This document shows, piece after piece, positions 19,970-28,630 of a stretch of 64,000 nucleotides of DNA; position 1 is the first letter of the stretch; each line of letters starts with the position of its first letter. The translations under genes were made by a program, and so were the position numbers. The stretch covers positions 1,302,001 through 1,366,000 of the forward strand of contig NZ_CP048751.1 in assembly GCF_011064825.1 (NCBI RefSeq), written 5' to 3'. The stretch comes from Brevundimonas mediterranea (GTDB lineage: Bacteria > Pseudomonadota > Alphaproteobacteria > Caulobacterales > Caulobacteraceae). The notes beneath the pieces were generated by a model. The model had not been told where the DNA came from. It ran no database searches and saw only the letters and a list, made by a program, of their open reading frames with translations.

Positions 19970-20083
19970 GGAGACTCCGGCGATGTGTCCCGCCGCTTCT
20001 GAAGCCCGGCTCGCGGTCGCGCCTCCCGTTCTGCGTCAACGACCACCCCGGCTTCGCGAACGGACGCCCCTTCCTCCGGCCCC

Positions 20084-20097
20084 GAAATCATGATTTC
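20084..20097. promoter_or_regulatory. Perfect 14-bp palindrome GAAATCATGATTTC
   Basis: It lies between the divergent DUF2306 and LytTR genes, 30 bases before the LytTR start. It is A/T-rich compared with its surroundings and perfectly symmetrical, as expected for a dimeric regulator's operator. The binding protein is not known; LytTR proteins more often use direct repeats. Confidence 0.45.
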
Positions 20098-20126
20098 AGA
20101 CAGGCGTCCCTCCTTCGAAAGCCGCC

Positions 20127-20900
20127 ATGACGTCTCCCGCCGCCGACCGTCGCCGAACCTTCCTGCGCGGCCTGGTCGTCGCCAGTCTGGTCGGGGTCTT
20201 CCTGGCGACCACCGGCGCCTTCGGCAGCGCCAACGCCCCCTATGTCCAGCGCCTGGCCTACTGGGTGCTGATGATGATCCTGGGCGGGCTGTGGGGCCAC
20301 CTGTGCAGCCGGATCGTGACGCGGTTCGTCAATGTGGACGACCGCCCCTGGCTGACGGTGGCGGTGATGACCGCCGTAATCACCGGCCCCCTCAGCGTCA
20401 TCGTCTGGGCGGCGACCGGCCTGTTCTTCGCCCAGAAACTCTATCCGCTGGCGGCCCTGCCCCAGCTGTTCGGCCCGGTCCTGGTCGTCACCCTGGCGGT
20501 CACCACCGTCAATGTCTTCCTGGGCCGGGCCCAGCCGGTCCAGACCCACGCCGCGCCCGCCTCCCCCGCGCCGGCCTCGCCGCCCCCGGTCCGTTTCCTG
20601 GACCGGCTGCCGCTGAAGCTCAGGGGCGCGACCCTCTACGCCGTCCAGGCCGAGGATCATTATCTGCGCCTGCACACCGACCGGGGCTCGGACCTGATCC
20701 TGATGCGCCTGTCCGACGCGGTCGAAGAGCTGGAGGGGCTGGAGGGCGCCCGCACCCATCGCAGCTGGTGGGTGGCCCGATCCGCCGTGCGCGGCGTCGA
20801 CCGGGGCGACGGCCGCGCCACCCTGACGCTGGAGGGCGGTCTCAGCGTCCCCGTCAGCCGCCGCTACGCCCGCACCCTGCGCGAAGCCGACTGGTGGTGA
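20127..20900 (+). CDS. Membrane-anchored LytTR-type transcriptional regulator
   Basis: A 257-residue protein with about four transmembrane helices (roughly residues 14-32, 42-62, 72-95 and 105-125), a Pro/Ala linker, and a C-terminal LytTR DNA-binding domain (about 165-257, with YAVQAEDHYLRLHT and SWWVARSAVRGV). The membrane-LytTR layout is common in alphaproteobacteria and links envelope or light/oxygen signals to transcription. No kinase is nearby. The divergent DUF2306 gene is the obvious candidate target. Confidence 0.88.
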   Translation: MTSPAADRRRTFLRGLVVASLVGVFLATTGAFGSANAPYVQRLAYWVLMMILGGLWGHLCSRIVTRFVNVDDRPWLTVAVMTAVITGPLSVIVWAATGLFFAQKLYPLAALPQLFGPVLVVTLAVTTVNVFLGRAQPVQTHAAPASPAPASPPPVRFLDRLPLKLRGATLYAVQAEDHYLRLHTDRGSDLILMRLSDAVEELEGLEGARTHRSWWVARSAVRGVDRGDGRATLTLEGGLSVPVSRRYARTLREADWW

Positions 20901-20913
20901 CGGCAGGGGCCGG

Positions 20914-21369
20914 TCAGGGCGCCGGCGCGACTTTCAAGGCCGATGCCGATGCGGCGCAACCGCTCAGGGTGTCGTCGCCGATCTCGACCCGTGCGGTCAG
21001 CGGATAGGTGCGGTCGCTCATCCCGTCCGAACATTCGGTGGCGATCAGCACGACGTTCATCGCCGCATTCAGGTCGGTGGAGGTGGCGTAGGTGGCGACC
21101 GTCCCCTGAACCGTCGCCCCGCGGTTCGGCGCCCGCTGCGTCGGCTGGTCCATCCGGGTGTAGATCAGGGTGTCCGGCGTGATCTCTACGCTCCAGAAGG
21201 GTTCGGTCCCCAGGGCCCGCACCGGCTTGCCCAGATCGACCCCTGCCAGAACCGGCGCGGCCTCGGGCGGCGGCGCGGATTCGGGCGCCTTGTCCCGACG
21301 GTCGTAGCAACCGACCAGGGTCAGGCCGAGAACCGGCCCGATCAGCAATGTGGTGAGTATGGCGCGCAT
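20914..21369 (-). CDS. Lipoprotein of the COG3650-like group
   Basis: A 151-residue predicted lipoprotein: a signal peptide with lipobox LVGC (about residues 18-21), a Pro/Ala linker, then a compact domain opening with ALGTEPFWSVEI, a motif typical of small periplasmic proteins in COG3650. Two cysteines (ATECSDG and SGCAAS) could form a disulfide. Its 5' end lies within the region upstream of the divergent methyltransferase gene. The function is unknown. Confidence 0.72.
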   Translation of the reverse strand: MRAILTTLLIGPVLGLTLVGCYDRRDKAPESAPPPEAAPVLAGVDLGKPVRALGTEPFWSVEITPDTLIYTRMDQPTQRAPNRGATVQGTVATYATSTDLNAAMNVVLIATECSDGMSDRTYPLTARVEIGDDTLSGCAASASALKVAPAP

Positions 21370-21448
21370 GACGGACCCCCGCGTTCGGCCTGCAGGTGTG
21401 GACGGGGCCGGCCTCGGTCAAGGGGCCGGGCTGAGTTATGGTGGCCGC

Positions 21449-22615
21449 ATGTCGATTCGCCCGACCGCCTATGAATTCTTCGCCGGGGGCGGTCTCGCGG
21501 GCCTGGGCCTGTCCGGCGCCGGCCTCTCAGGCCAGAGATGGGCCGGCGTCGACACCGTCTTCGCCAACGACATGGACCCCGCCAAGGGGCGGGCTTTCGT
21601 CGCCAACCATCCCGACATCCGCTTCCATCTGGGCGACGTCTGGTCCCTGCGCCCCGCCGACCTGCCGGGCGCGCCCGATCTGGCCTGGGCCTCGTCGCCG
21701 TGTCAGGACGTCAGCCTGGCCGGGGCGCGAGGCGGACTGGAGGCCGGTCGATCCGGCGCCTTCTGGGGCTTCTGGCGTCTGATCCAGGGCCTGGCGGTCG
21801 AAGGGCGGGCGCCCCGCGTCATCGTGCTGGAAAACGTCATCGGTCTGCTGACCTCCGGCCCCAAAGACGAAACGGGCCGGGATTTTTCCGCCGTCTGCGC
21901 CGCCATGGTCCAGGCCGGCTATCGCGTCGGGGCGCTGGAGATGGACGCCGCCCACTGGCTGCCCCAGTCACGGCCCCGCCTGTTCATCGTGGCGGTTCAG
22001 GAGTCGGCCCTGAACGGCGCGCCCGAGGCCTGCGCCCCCTCTGGACCCTTCCACTCCGCCCGCCTGATCGCCGCCCATGCCCGGCTGCCGGACGCCGTGC
22101 GCGCGGCCTGGGCCTGGTGGAGTCTGCCGGTCCCGCCCCGGCGCAACCTGGATCTCGCCGCCCTGCTGGAGCCGGATGAATCCGTGGAATGGCTGGACGA
22201 CGGCGCGGAGATCCTGGCCCTGGCCGCTCCGCTGCACCGCGCCCGGATCGAGGCCGCCGTCGCCTCCGGCCGGCGCGTGGTCGGCGCCGCCTATCGCCGG
22301 GTGCGGACCGAAGACGGACGCAAGGTCCAGCGGCTTGAGATCCGGTTCGACGGCCTGGCCGGCTGTCTGCGCACCCCGGCGGGCGGGTCGTCGCGGCAAT
22401 ATGTGGTGGTCTGCGACGGCGGTCGGACGCGGGTGCGTCGCCTGACCGGACGCGAGGCGGCAAGACTTATGGGCGTGTCGGACGACTATCGTCTGCCCGA
22501 CAGCGAGAGCGCGGCGCTGAAATTGATGGGCGACGCCGTCGCCGTGCCCGTGGTGCGCGCCCTGACCGAAGGCCTGCTTCTGCCGGCCCTGAGCTCGCGT
22601 CGCACAGCGGCCTGA
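21449..22615 (+). CDS. C5 cytosine DNA methyltransferase (orphan)
   Basis: A 388-residue SAM-dependent methyltransferase that makes 5-methylcytosine. Motif I is FFAGGGLAGLGL (SAM binding), motif IV is SSPCQDVS with the catalytic Cys near residue 90, motif VI is VLENV, and motif VIII is QSRPRLFIV. The target-recognition region spans about 210-310. Motif IV usually reads PCQxFS; the Val is a mild deviation. No restriction gene lies beside it, so it is a solitary regulatory or phage-protection methyltransferase. The ATG at 21449 starts at the motif I strand. Confidence 0.88.
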   Translation: MSIRPTAYEFFAGGGLAGLGLSGAGLSGQRWAGVDTVFANDMDPAKGRAFVANHPDIRFHLGDVWSLRPADLPGAPDLAWASSPCQDVSLAGARGGLEAGRSGAFWGFWRLIQGLAVEGRAPRVIVLENVIGLLTSGPKDETGRDFSAVCAAMVQAGYRVGALEMDAAHWLPQSRPRLFIVAVQESALNGAPEACAPSGPFHSARLIAAHARLPDAVRAAWAWWSLPVPPRRNLDLAALLEPDESVEWLDDGAEILALAAPLHRARIEAAVASGRRVVGAAYRRVRTEDGRKVQRLEIRFDGLAGCLRTPAGGSSRQYVVVCDGGRTRVRRLTGREAARLMGVSDDYRLPDSESAALKLMGDAVAVPVVRALTEGLLLPALSSRRTAA

Positions 22616-22624
22616 AGCCCGCGG

Positions 22625-22653
22625 GATCGACCCGGCGAAACGCCGGATCGATC
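22625..22653. terminator. Hairpin between the methyltransferase and ydbL-like genes
   Basis: A 13-bp near-perfect stem (GATCGACCCGGCG / CGCCGGATCGATC, 3-base loop, one mismatch) lies between two convergent genes. It lacks a clear T tract, so its termination strength is uncertain. Confidence 0.45.
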
Positions 22654-22666
22654 ATTCAGGCCCGGC

Positions 22667-23026
22667 TCAGCGCTGGACCCACTGGCCCTGGGCGTTGCGG
22701 TACCACTGGCCCGACTGGATGCGCGGCAGCAGCTGGCTTTCAAACATCCGGGCGCCGGCGACGTCGGCGCTGGTGCCCGCCTCGGCCGCGCTGCGGGCGT
22801 ATGCGGCGCGGCGGCCGGCGTTCATGGCGTCGACGGCGGCGCGCAGGGCGGCGTCGGAGGTGCTGACGCGGAAGCCGACATAGCCGTCGGCCTGTTCACC
22901 CACGGTGCCGGCGGCCTTGGCCTGGTCGACCAGGGTCTTCTGGGCTGCGGTCTGGGCCAGGGCGGCGCCGCCGAATGAAACGGCTGCGGCGAGGGCGCCG
23001 ACAGCGAGGAATTTACGAAGGCTCAT
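22667..23026 (-). CDS. ydbL: YdbL family (DUF1318) periplasmic protein
   Basis: A 119-residue exported protein: signal peptide ending ALAQ, then a helical DUF1318 domain with VGEQADGYVG, VDAMNAGRRAAYA and a C-terminal GQWYRNAQGQWVQ. In E. coli ydbL is co-transcribed with ydbH and ynbE and modulates that outer-membrane lipid-transport bridge. I chose the ATG at 23026, which follows AAGGACAGG; an ATG six codons earlier lacks such a site. It is the last gene of ydbH-ynbE-ydbL on this strand. Confidence 0.85.
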   Translation of the reverse strand: MSLRKFLAVGALAAAVSFGGAALAQTAAQKTLVDQAKAAGTVGEQADGYVGFRVSTSDAALRAAVDAMNAGRRAAYARSAAEAGTSADVAGARMFESQLLPRIQSGQWYRNAQGQWVQR

Positions 23027-23058
23027 ATCGGCCTGTCCTTTCAAAAGAAGCGAGGCGA

Positions 23059-23247
23059 TCAGAAGAGGTTCGGGTTCTGCTGAAGCAGTTGCTGCAGCTC
23101 CTGATCCAGCCGGACGCGGACGTCTGCGTCCAATTTGGCGTAGATCTGGATCGGCGCAACCTCCAGACGGATGGTCGGGGCGCAGGCCGCGACGGCGACG
23201 ACGACCGCCCCGAGGCCGAGTCCGGCCAACTGGCGCTTGTTGATCAT
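23059..23247 (-). CDS. ynbE: YnbE-like lipoprotein
   Basis: A 62-residue lipoprotein with lipobox VAAC (about residues 19-22), then a short mature part (TIRLEVAPIQIYAKLDADVRV) ending in a Gln/Leu-rich helix. In E. coli, YnbE is an outer-membrane lipoprotein that caps the YdbH bridge. Order and orientation (ydbH, ynbE, ydbL) match that operon. Confidence 0.85.
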   Translation of the reverse strand: MINKRQLAGLGLGAVVVAVAACAPTIRLEVAPIQIYAKLDADVRVRLDQELQQLLQQNPNLF

Positions 23248-23323
23248 GGCGAGAACTCCGGGTCGGTCAAGGTTGAGAGGTCATTAGCACGCTATCGCGT
23301 GAACGGTCGCTGAATGGTTCGAC

Positions 23324-26300
23324 TCACTGCGCTTCGGGCTCGGGCCCAGTCTCGGGCCCAGTCTCGGGCCCAGTCTCGGGCTCAGTCTCGGGCCCCGTCT
23401 CGGGCGCGGGCGTCGGCGCTGGCTCTTTCTGACCCTGACGCGCCCGATTGACCGCCATGATGTCGGCGAACAACTGGTTGGCGTTCAGGGTGGTGTCCAG
23501 CGTCAGGTCGATCTGGGTGCCCGACGGCAGGGGCAGTTCCCGGTTCAGGAACTCCCGGCTGATCAGCTCGGCCACCGTCAGGCGCAGTTCCTGGCGCTGC
23601 GGCGGTTCGTGCCGCCCGCGGATGTGGAACAGGACCGAGATCCGTCCCTCGTCCAGACTGTTCACATCCGCGCTCAGCACGTCGAAGGCCAGATGCTCCA
23701 TCGCCTGATAGGCCAGGTCCTCGACCATATTGGGCGGAACGTCCGCGCCCCCGCCGCCCGCATCCACATCGGTCAGCACGTCGCGCTGGATCGACAGCCG
23801 CCCCGGCTGGACCGCGCCCAGGGCGCCGGCCGTGATCTTCAGGCCCAGTTTCGGGTCCATGGTGAAGGGCAGCCGGCCCGACACCACCGCGTCCAGCATC
23901 ACCTTGTCGGCGAAACCGCTGTCGGCGACCACATCCCCCAGCTGGACCCGGTCCAGCACGATGACCCCGCTATAGGCCTGGGTCGGGTCCAGCGGCACGA
24001 CCAGCGGTTCGATGGAGACGGTCCCGCCCCCGGCCTGGACCGACCCGCCGGCGATGCTGAACCCCGCCGCGTCGATGGCGAAGTTCAGGTCCAGGGCCGT
24101 CGCGTCGGCCCCGATGTCCAGACTGTCGACCGTCAGCCTCTGGTTCGGCGCCGTGATGATGGCGGGGCTCAGGCTGGTGAATTCGATCTCGCCGCGCGCG
24201 CCCTTGACCGGCCCGGCCGGGCTGACGAAGTCCAGCCCCGGCACGCTCAACCGCCCGCTGGACGTCGGCTCGCCGTCCTTGGTCCAGTCGAACCGGCCGT
24301 CGAACCCGACGACGCCGGTCGCCGGCGACTGGACGAAGGCCTCGACCAGGGGGCTCAGCATCGAGGGCTGAAGGCCGCCTTCGACGAACCGCACCTCCGG
24401 CGCGGCGATGTGAACGCCCCCGGCCCCGGTTCGACCGTCGTGGGCCAGGGTCAACCGCCCCAGGGTGGTCGCGGCCGCCTTGCCGGTTCCCTTCAGGTCG
24501 AACCCGCCGGTCCAGCGCTCATTGGCCAGGGTCGCCTGGCCGGAAGCCGCCAGGGTCTCGAACCGTTTGGGCGTGGTCGCATCGACGACCTGGGCCCCCG
24601 CCACCGTCGCCGTCAGCCCGACCCCCGCCTTGGTCCCATCGACCACCACTCGGCCCGAGGCCTCGGCGAACCGCATGCCCAGGAAGGGGGCGTCGGCCGA
24701 CACGCCCTGGAAACCGCCGGCGACGCGCCAGATCCCGTCCTTGGAACTCAGCAGAGGCCCGGCCTCGGGACACAGTTTTCCGGCCACCCGATGGACGTCG
24801 TTCTCGTCCAGCTCCAGCCGTTCGACCGTCAGATCCACACAGTCGGACGTCGCATAGGTCAGCCGCCCGCCCGCCATGGCCAGCAGACCCCGCGTCCGGG
24901 CGTCGATGCCGCGCGCCAGGTCGAAGTCCAGCTGGGCCCGCCCGTCCAGCAGGGCCTCGAACCCGCTGTCCGTCAGCCGCCACTCAGGCACGGCCACGGC
25001 CATTTCCGGCAGGCCTCGCCCCCGCGTCGCCGTCAGGGTCAGGGCCCCGCCGCCCAGACGGCCCGGTTCGGCCTGATAGGCCCCCGTTCCCGCCTGGGCG
25101 ACGGTCAGTATTCCGCCGTTGGCCGGCGTCAGGGTGACGGGCCGGGCCAGGGTCACGCTGGTCCCCGCCGACCCCGTGGCGAAGCGGATGGCGGGCGCGT
25201 TCAGGGCGAAATCCCCCAGCGCCGTCTTCATCTCGGTCAGCTCGGCGATCTCATCCGGCCCGACCGGCCCGAACAGGGGCCAGGCGCCGCCCGCCGAGCG
25301 CAGGCCGCCTTCGGCCGCGATCCGGATCGCCCCGTCCTGAACCACGTCGAGGCTCAGTTCGCCCCGCGCCTGTTTCAGCATCAGGTCGCCGAAACCGATC
25401 CGGTCGAACGCCGCCGTAACCGGCCCGGTCGCCTCGAAGGCCGTATTCCGCCCGCCCATGGACAGACCGTTCGATTGGATCGAAAGGTTCTGCGCCTTGG
25501 CCTCGCCGGCCTGGCCAGAGGCGGCTCTCAAATTGAGCGGCGTCTCCAGGCTCCAGCGGACGGCCTCATCGCGCGACACGGTCAACCGCCCGCCCGTCGC
25601 CGAACCGGCGACCTGACGCGCCGCCAGCCCCGGCCCATCGATCGCCGCCGCCTTCAGGTTCAGGGCGGTCGCGCCTTCCAGCCGGAAGGTCTCGATCCAT
25701 CCGGCCGTCACGCCGTCGAACCGCGCCGACAGCTCCGCGTCCCGCGCCTGCGTCTGCTGTCCGCCCCGGCCCGCGCCCCCGCTTTGGGCGAAGCCCAGCA
25801 CGTCGCCGACCAGACGGGCGTCGACCACGGCCCGGCCGTCGCCGCGCCGCCTCTTCATGTCGGGATAGGGCAGGTCGCCGGTCAGGTTCAGCCGCATCGC
25901 CCGACCGTTCAGGGCGGCGGTCTGGACCCGGTCGCCTTCGGCCTCGACCCGCAGCGCGACCCGGTCGCCGGTCGTCGTCAGATCGACGACGGCCCCCAGG
26001 CCGTCAGCCTCGAATTCTCCGCTCTTCAGCGCGGCCCGCGGCATCCGTGCGCTCAAACGCATCAGCTTGCCGTCGTCCACCCGCGCATCGGCCAGCAGTT
26101 GAACCGGCCCATATTCGGTATCGAGCCGCGCCCGCCCGCCCTCGACGATCACCAGAGGGCTGCGCGAGTCCGGCCTGGGCGGCCCGCCTGCGAACTGTTC
26201 GACCAGAGGATCGAGCGACCCCAGGGACAGTTTTCCCTTCTTCCAGCTGGCCCGCATCACCGGCCGCACCAGGCGGATCCGACTGGGCGTCACCCCCACG

Positions 26301-26632
26301 CCGGTCCTGGACCAGGGCAGGGCCACGGCGTAATCCACCTCGACCCGCTCGACGGTCACATCCGGATTGCGCGGGTCGCCGATGCGGATGCGGCCGACGA
26401 AACCGTCCAGCTCGATCCGCTCGACCTCCACATCGGCCTGGACGCCCTGACGCTCCAGCCAGCCGACCAGAACCTCGCGCGCTGCGGCCCGGCGATTCAG
26501 ATAGAGGGCGGCCGCCAGCAGGGCCACGACCACGAACACGGCGAGCAGGCCCAGGCCCAGTCGACGCCGCAGGCCGCCCTTGCGCCTGACGCCTGGGGAT
26601 CGGTCGGAAGGAGTGGCCGGAACTTCGGTCAA
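23324..26632 (-). CDS. ydbH: YdbH-like AsmA-family intermembrane bridge protein
   Basis: A 1,102-residue protein with one N-terminal membrane anchor (about residues 24-46), then a long beta-rich periplasmic part resembling the AsmA-like/TamB group, closing with a YdbH-type C terminus (VLTDVDAGGG, NMVEDLAYQAMEHLAF, ISVLFHIRGRHE). YdbH, with YhdP and TamB, carries phospholipids between the membranes. A low-complexity PETGPETG-like tail encoded by 12-bp repeats follows the conserved domain. The start used is a TTG at 26632 without a strong ribosome site, so the exact N terminus is uncertain. Confidence 0.85.
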   Translation of the reverse strand: MTEVPATPSDRSPGVRRKGGLRRRLGLGLLAVFVVVALLAAALYLNRRAAAREVLVGWLERQGVQADVEVERIELDGFVGRIRIGDPRNPDVTVERVEVDYAVALPWSRTGVGVTPSRIRLVRPVMRASWKKGKLSLGSLDPLVEQFAGGPPRPDSRSPLVIVEGGRARLDTEYGPVQLLADARVDDGKLMRLSARMPRAALKSGEFEADGLGAVVDLTTTGDRVALRVEAEGDRVQTAALNGRAMRLNLTGDLPYPDMKRRRGDGRAVVDARLVGDVLGFAQSGGAGRGGQQTQARDAELSARFDGVTAGWIETFRLEGATALNLKAAAIDGPGLAARQVAGSATGGRLTVSRDEAVRWSLETPLNLRAASGQAGEAKAQNLSIQSNGLSMGGRNTAFEATGPVTAAFDRIGFGDLMLKQARGELSLDVVQDGAIRIAAEGGLRSAGGAWPLFGPVGPDEIAELTEMKTALGDFALNAPAIRFATGSAGTSVTLARPVTLTPANGGILTVAQAGTGAYQAEPGRLGGGALTLTATRGRGLPEMAVAVPEWRLTDSGFEALLDGRAQLDFDLARGIDARTRGLLAMAGGRLTYATSDCVDLTVERLELDENDVHRVAGKLCPEAGPLLSSKDGIWRVAGGFQGVSADAPFLGMRFAEASGRVVVDGTKAGVGLTATVAGAQVVDATTPKRFETLAASGQATLANERWTGGFDLKGTGKAAATTLGRLTLAHDGRTGAGGVHIAAPEVRFVEGGLQPSMLSPLVEAFVQSPATGVVGFDGRFDWTKDGEPTSSGRLSVPGLDFVSPAGPVKGARGEIEFTSLSPAIITAPNQRLTVDSLDIGADATALDLNFAIDAAGFSIAGGSVQAGGGTVSIEPLVVPLDPTQAYSGVIVLDRVQLGDVVADSGFADKVMLDAVVSGRLPFTMDPKLGLKITAGALGAVQPGRLSIQRDVLTDVDAGGGGADVPPNMVEDLAYQAMEHLAFDVLSADVNSLDEGRISVLFHIRGRHEPPQRQELRLTVAELISREFLNRELPLPSGTQIDLTLDTTLNANQLFADIMAVNRARQGQKEPAPTPAPETGPETEPETGPETGPETGPEPEAQ
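23341..23400 (-). repeat. Five 12-bp tandem repeats encoding the YdbH tail
   Basis: The unit CGGGCCCAGTCT is repeated five times, the last two copies with single changes, then decays. On the minus strand it encodes an ETGP-type tetrapeptide repeat. Repeat number could vary between strains without a frameshift. Confidence 0.75.
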
Positions 26633-26946
26633 ACAGGGACGCCGTATCGATTGAGAACTGATCGCCGGACCACCATCGCCACCCTCGATGCGAATACAAG
26701 CCTCAAGCGTCGCCGACAGGCCCGAACCCTGCGTCCGTCGCAGCCAAGCTGGGCGACAAGAGGGCGAGCCTGCGTGTCAATCGCATGAGTCTGTGAGACT
26801 TTTTCCGCCCACGTCCGGTTCTTAACGGTTTGTAACGGTCTGTCTTCCCAAACTGAGACAGGCAGGTTATAGCCGATGACTTCGCGCTCGGGGTCTATCG
26901 GCGCGATTTTGGGTAAAAAGTTTGGCGCCTCGGGCGTCGCAACACG
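26633..26946. other. Divergent intergenic region between ydbH and the M23 peptidase
   Basis: This 314-base stretch contains the promoters of two divergent genes. It is less GC-rich than its flanks around 26,800-26,930, with a T-rich stretch and two close copies of a TAACGGT-like motif (26,822-26,842). I see no convincing open frame or RNA gene. Confidence 0.5.
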
Positions 26947-28311
26947 ATGAGACCGATGGCTCAGTTCGACCCACGCCGCCAACCTATGCGTCTCGCACCG
27001 CATGTCGTGACCGCCGCCGCCGCCATTTCGGTCGCCCTGCTGGCCGGTCGAGTCTACCAACCCGCTCAGGCGGAAGAAGTTCCCGTAATGTCGTCGGCCC
27101 AGATGGCCGCCATGGAAGTCCAGGCCTTCGCCGCCGCCAACGCCCCGGCCGGCATGACCGCCCCGGAAGCCGTCCCCGTCCAGATCCGTCGTGGCGAAAC
27201 CTTCGAGCAGGCCGTGCGCCGCACCGGCGTCGCGCCGGAAGAAGCCAGCGCCGTCGCCGCCACCGTCGCCAACGCCTTCGACCTCGCCGACCTCCGCGCC
27301 GGCCTTCGCTTCGAAACCGCCATCGCCAAGCCGCGCGACGGCCGGGGCGACGCCCGCCTGATCGGCCTGACCATGCGCACCGGCCCGGCCAGCCAGCTGA
27401 CCGTGTCGCGCAGTTTCGACGGCGCCCTGCGCCTGCGTTCGCTGGAAGAAAAAGTCACGCACGAGACCGTGGTCCTGAAGGGCGACGTCGAACGCTCCCT
27501 GTCCGCCAGCGCCCGTGAACTGGGGGCCACCGCCTCCATCGTCCGCTCCGCCAGCCGCCTGTTCGCCACCAAGTTCGACATGCAGCGCGACATCCGCGCC
27601 TCGGACGAGTTCACCATGGTCTTCGACCGCGACGTGACCGAGGCCGGTCGCACCGTGGGCGTCGGCGACCTGATGTACGCCGAACTGCGCGGCGTCACCT
27701 TCTATCGGTTCAAGCCGGCCGGCGCGAAGGAAGCCCAGTTCTTCGACGCCTCGGGCAAGAACCTGCGCTCGGCCATGATGCGCACCCCGCTGCAGAATTT
27801 CCGCCGCGTCTCGTCAGGCTTCGGTTTCCGCACCCACCCGATCTCGGGCTACAAGAAGATGCACCAGGGCATCGACTTCGCCGCCGGCTCCGGCACGCCC
27901 ATCGTGGCCCCCGCCGACGGCGTGGTGGTCGAGGCGCGTCGCTGGGGCGGCTATGGCAACTGGCTGCGCATCCGTCACAACAACGGGCTCGAGAGCGGCT
28001 ACGGACACCTGTCGCGCTACGGCTCCGGCATTCGCGCCGGCCAGCGCGTCAGCCAGGGCCAGGTCGTCGCCTATGTCGGTTCGACCGGCGCCTCGACCGG
28101 CCCCCACCTGCACTATGAACTGTGGCGCAACGGCCAGCGGATCAATCCCGCCGGCGTCCGCACCCAGGAAGGCACCGAACTGGCCGGCGGCGACCTGGCC
28201 GCCTTCCGCGCCGAAAAGGCCCGCATCGACCGCATCATCGCATCCGGCGGACAGAAGCGCCCGGCCCTGCAACAAGCCTCCGCCGACGGTCTGCGCCCCG
28301 TTCGGGGCTGA
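26947..28311 (+). CDS. M23 (LytM/lysostaphin-type) cell-wall endopeptidase
   Basis: A 454-residue exported protein. A signal peptide or anchor lies near residues 20-38. A middle region (about 75-280) resembles the OapA/LysM-like and coiled parts of MepM-type proteins. The M23 zinc-peptidase domain (about 300-410) has the ligands in HQGIDFAA (His and Asp) and HLHYELW (His). Such enzymes cut peptidoglycan cross-links or activate amidases during growth and division. The start could be the ATG at 26947, 26956 or 26986. A terminator follows, so the gene is monocistronic. Confidence 0.9.
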   Translation: MRPMAQFDPRRQPMRLAPHVVTAAAAISVALLAGRVYQPAQAEEVPVMSSAQMAAMEVQAFAAANAPAGMTAPEAVPVQIRRGETFEQAVRRTGVAPEEASAVAATVANAFDLADLRAGLRFETAIAKPRDGRGDARLIGLTMRTGPASQLTVSRSFDGALRLRSLEEKVTHETVVLKGDVERSLSASARELGATASIVRSASRLFATKFDMQRDIRASDEFTMVFDRDVTEAGRTVGVGDLMYAELRGVTFYRFKPAGAKEAQFFDASGKNLRSAMMRTPLQNFRRVSSGFGFRTHPISGYKKMHQGIDFAAGSGTPIVAPADGVVVEARRWGGYGNWLRIRHNNGLESGYGHLSRYGSGIRAGQRVSQGQVVAYVGSTGASTGPHLHYELWRNGQRINPAGVRTQEGTELAGGDLAAFRAEKARIDRIIASGGQKRPALQQASADGLRPVRG

Positions 28312-28335
28312 TCAAGCCTGACGACGCGCTTCCTC

Positions 28336-28364
28336 AACCCGCGCCTTCGCCGGCGCGGGTTTTC
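28336..28364 (+). terminator. Terminator of the M23 peptidase gene
   Basis: A perfect 10-bp stem (AACCCGCGCC / GGCGCGGGTT, 6-base loop) is followed by TTTCT, 25 bases after the stop. Confidence 0.8.
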
Positions 28365-28630
28365 TATTGCGCCGACTGCAGGGCGAGACGGATCGACGTC
28401 CGTCCTGCGGATGTACCAATCCGAGGCAGGCGCGGTCGCAAGCGTCGCAAACTGAACGAGGCGGACGGCGCGAAGGTTAACCCTGTCCTCCGTCCTGCGG
28501 GACGATCTTCAACGCCTATCGGTGCTTCGTCCCGAGACTCGGTTAACGCCTCGAACGCGGAAAGACGCGGCCGTTCTTGCAGTCGACAGAACGCCGTCAT
28601 TTCCGGCGGACATCCTCTTGGGGCTTTCAA

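Noticed and set aside
23609..26788. Frame of 1,059 codons opposite ydbH
   Set aside because: Antisense shadow of a GC-rich gene with no domain or signal.
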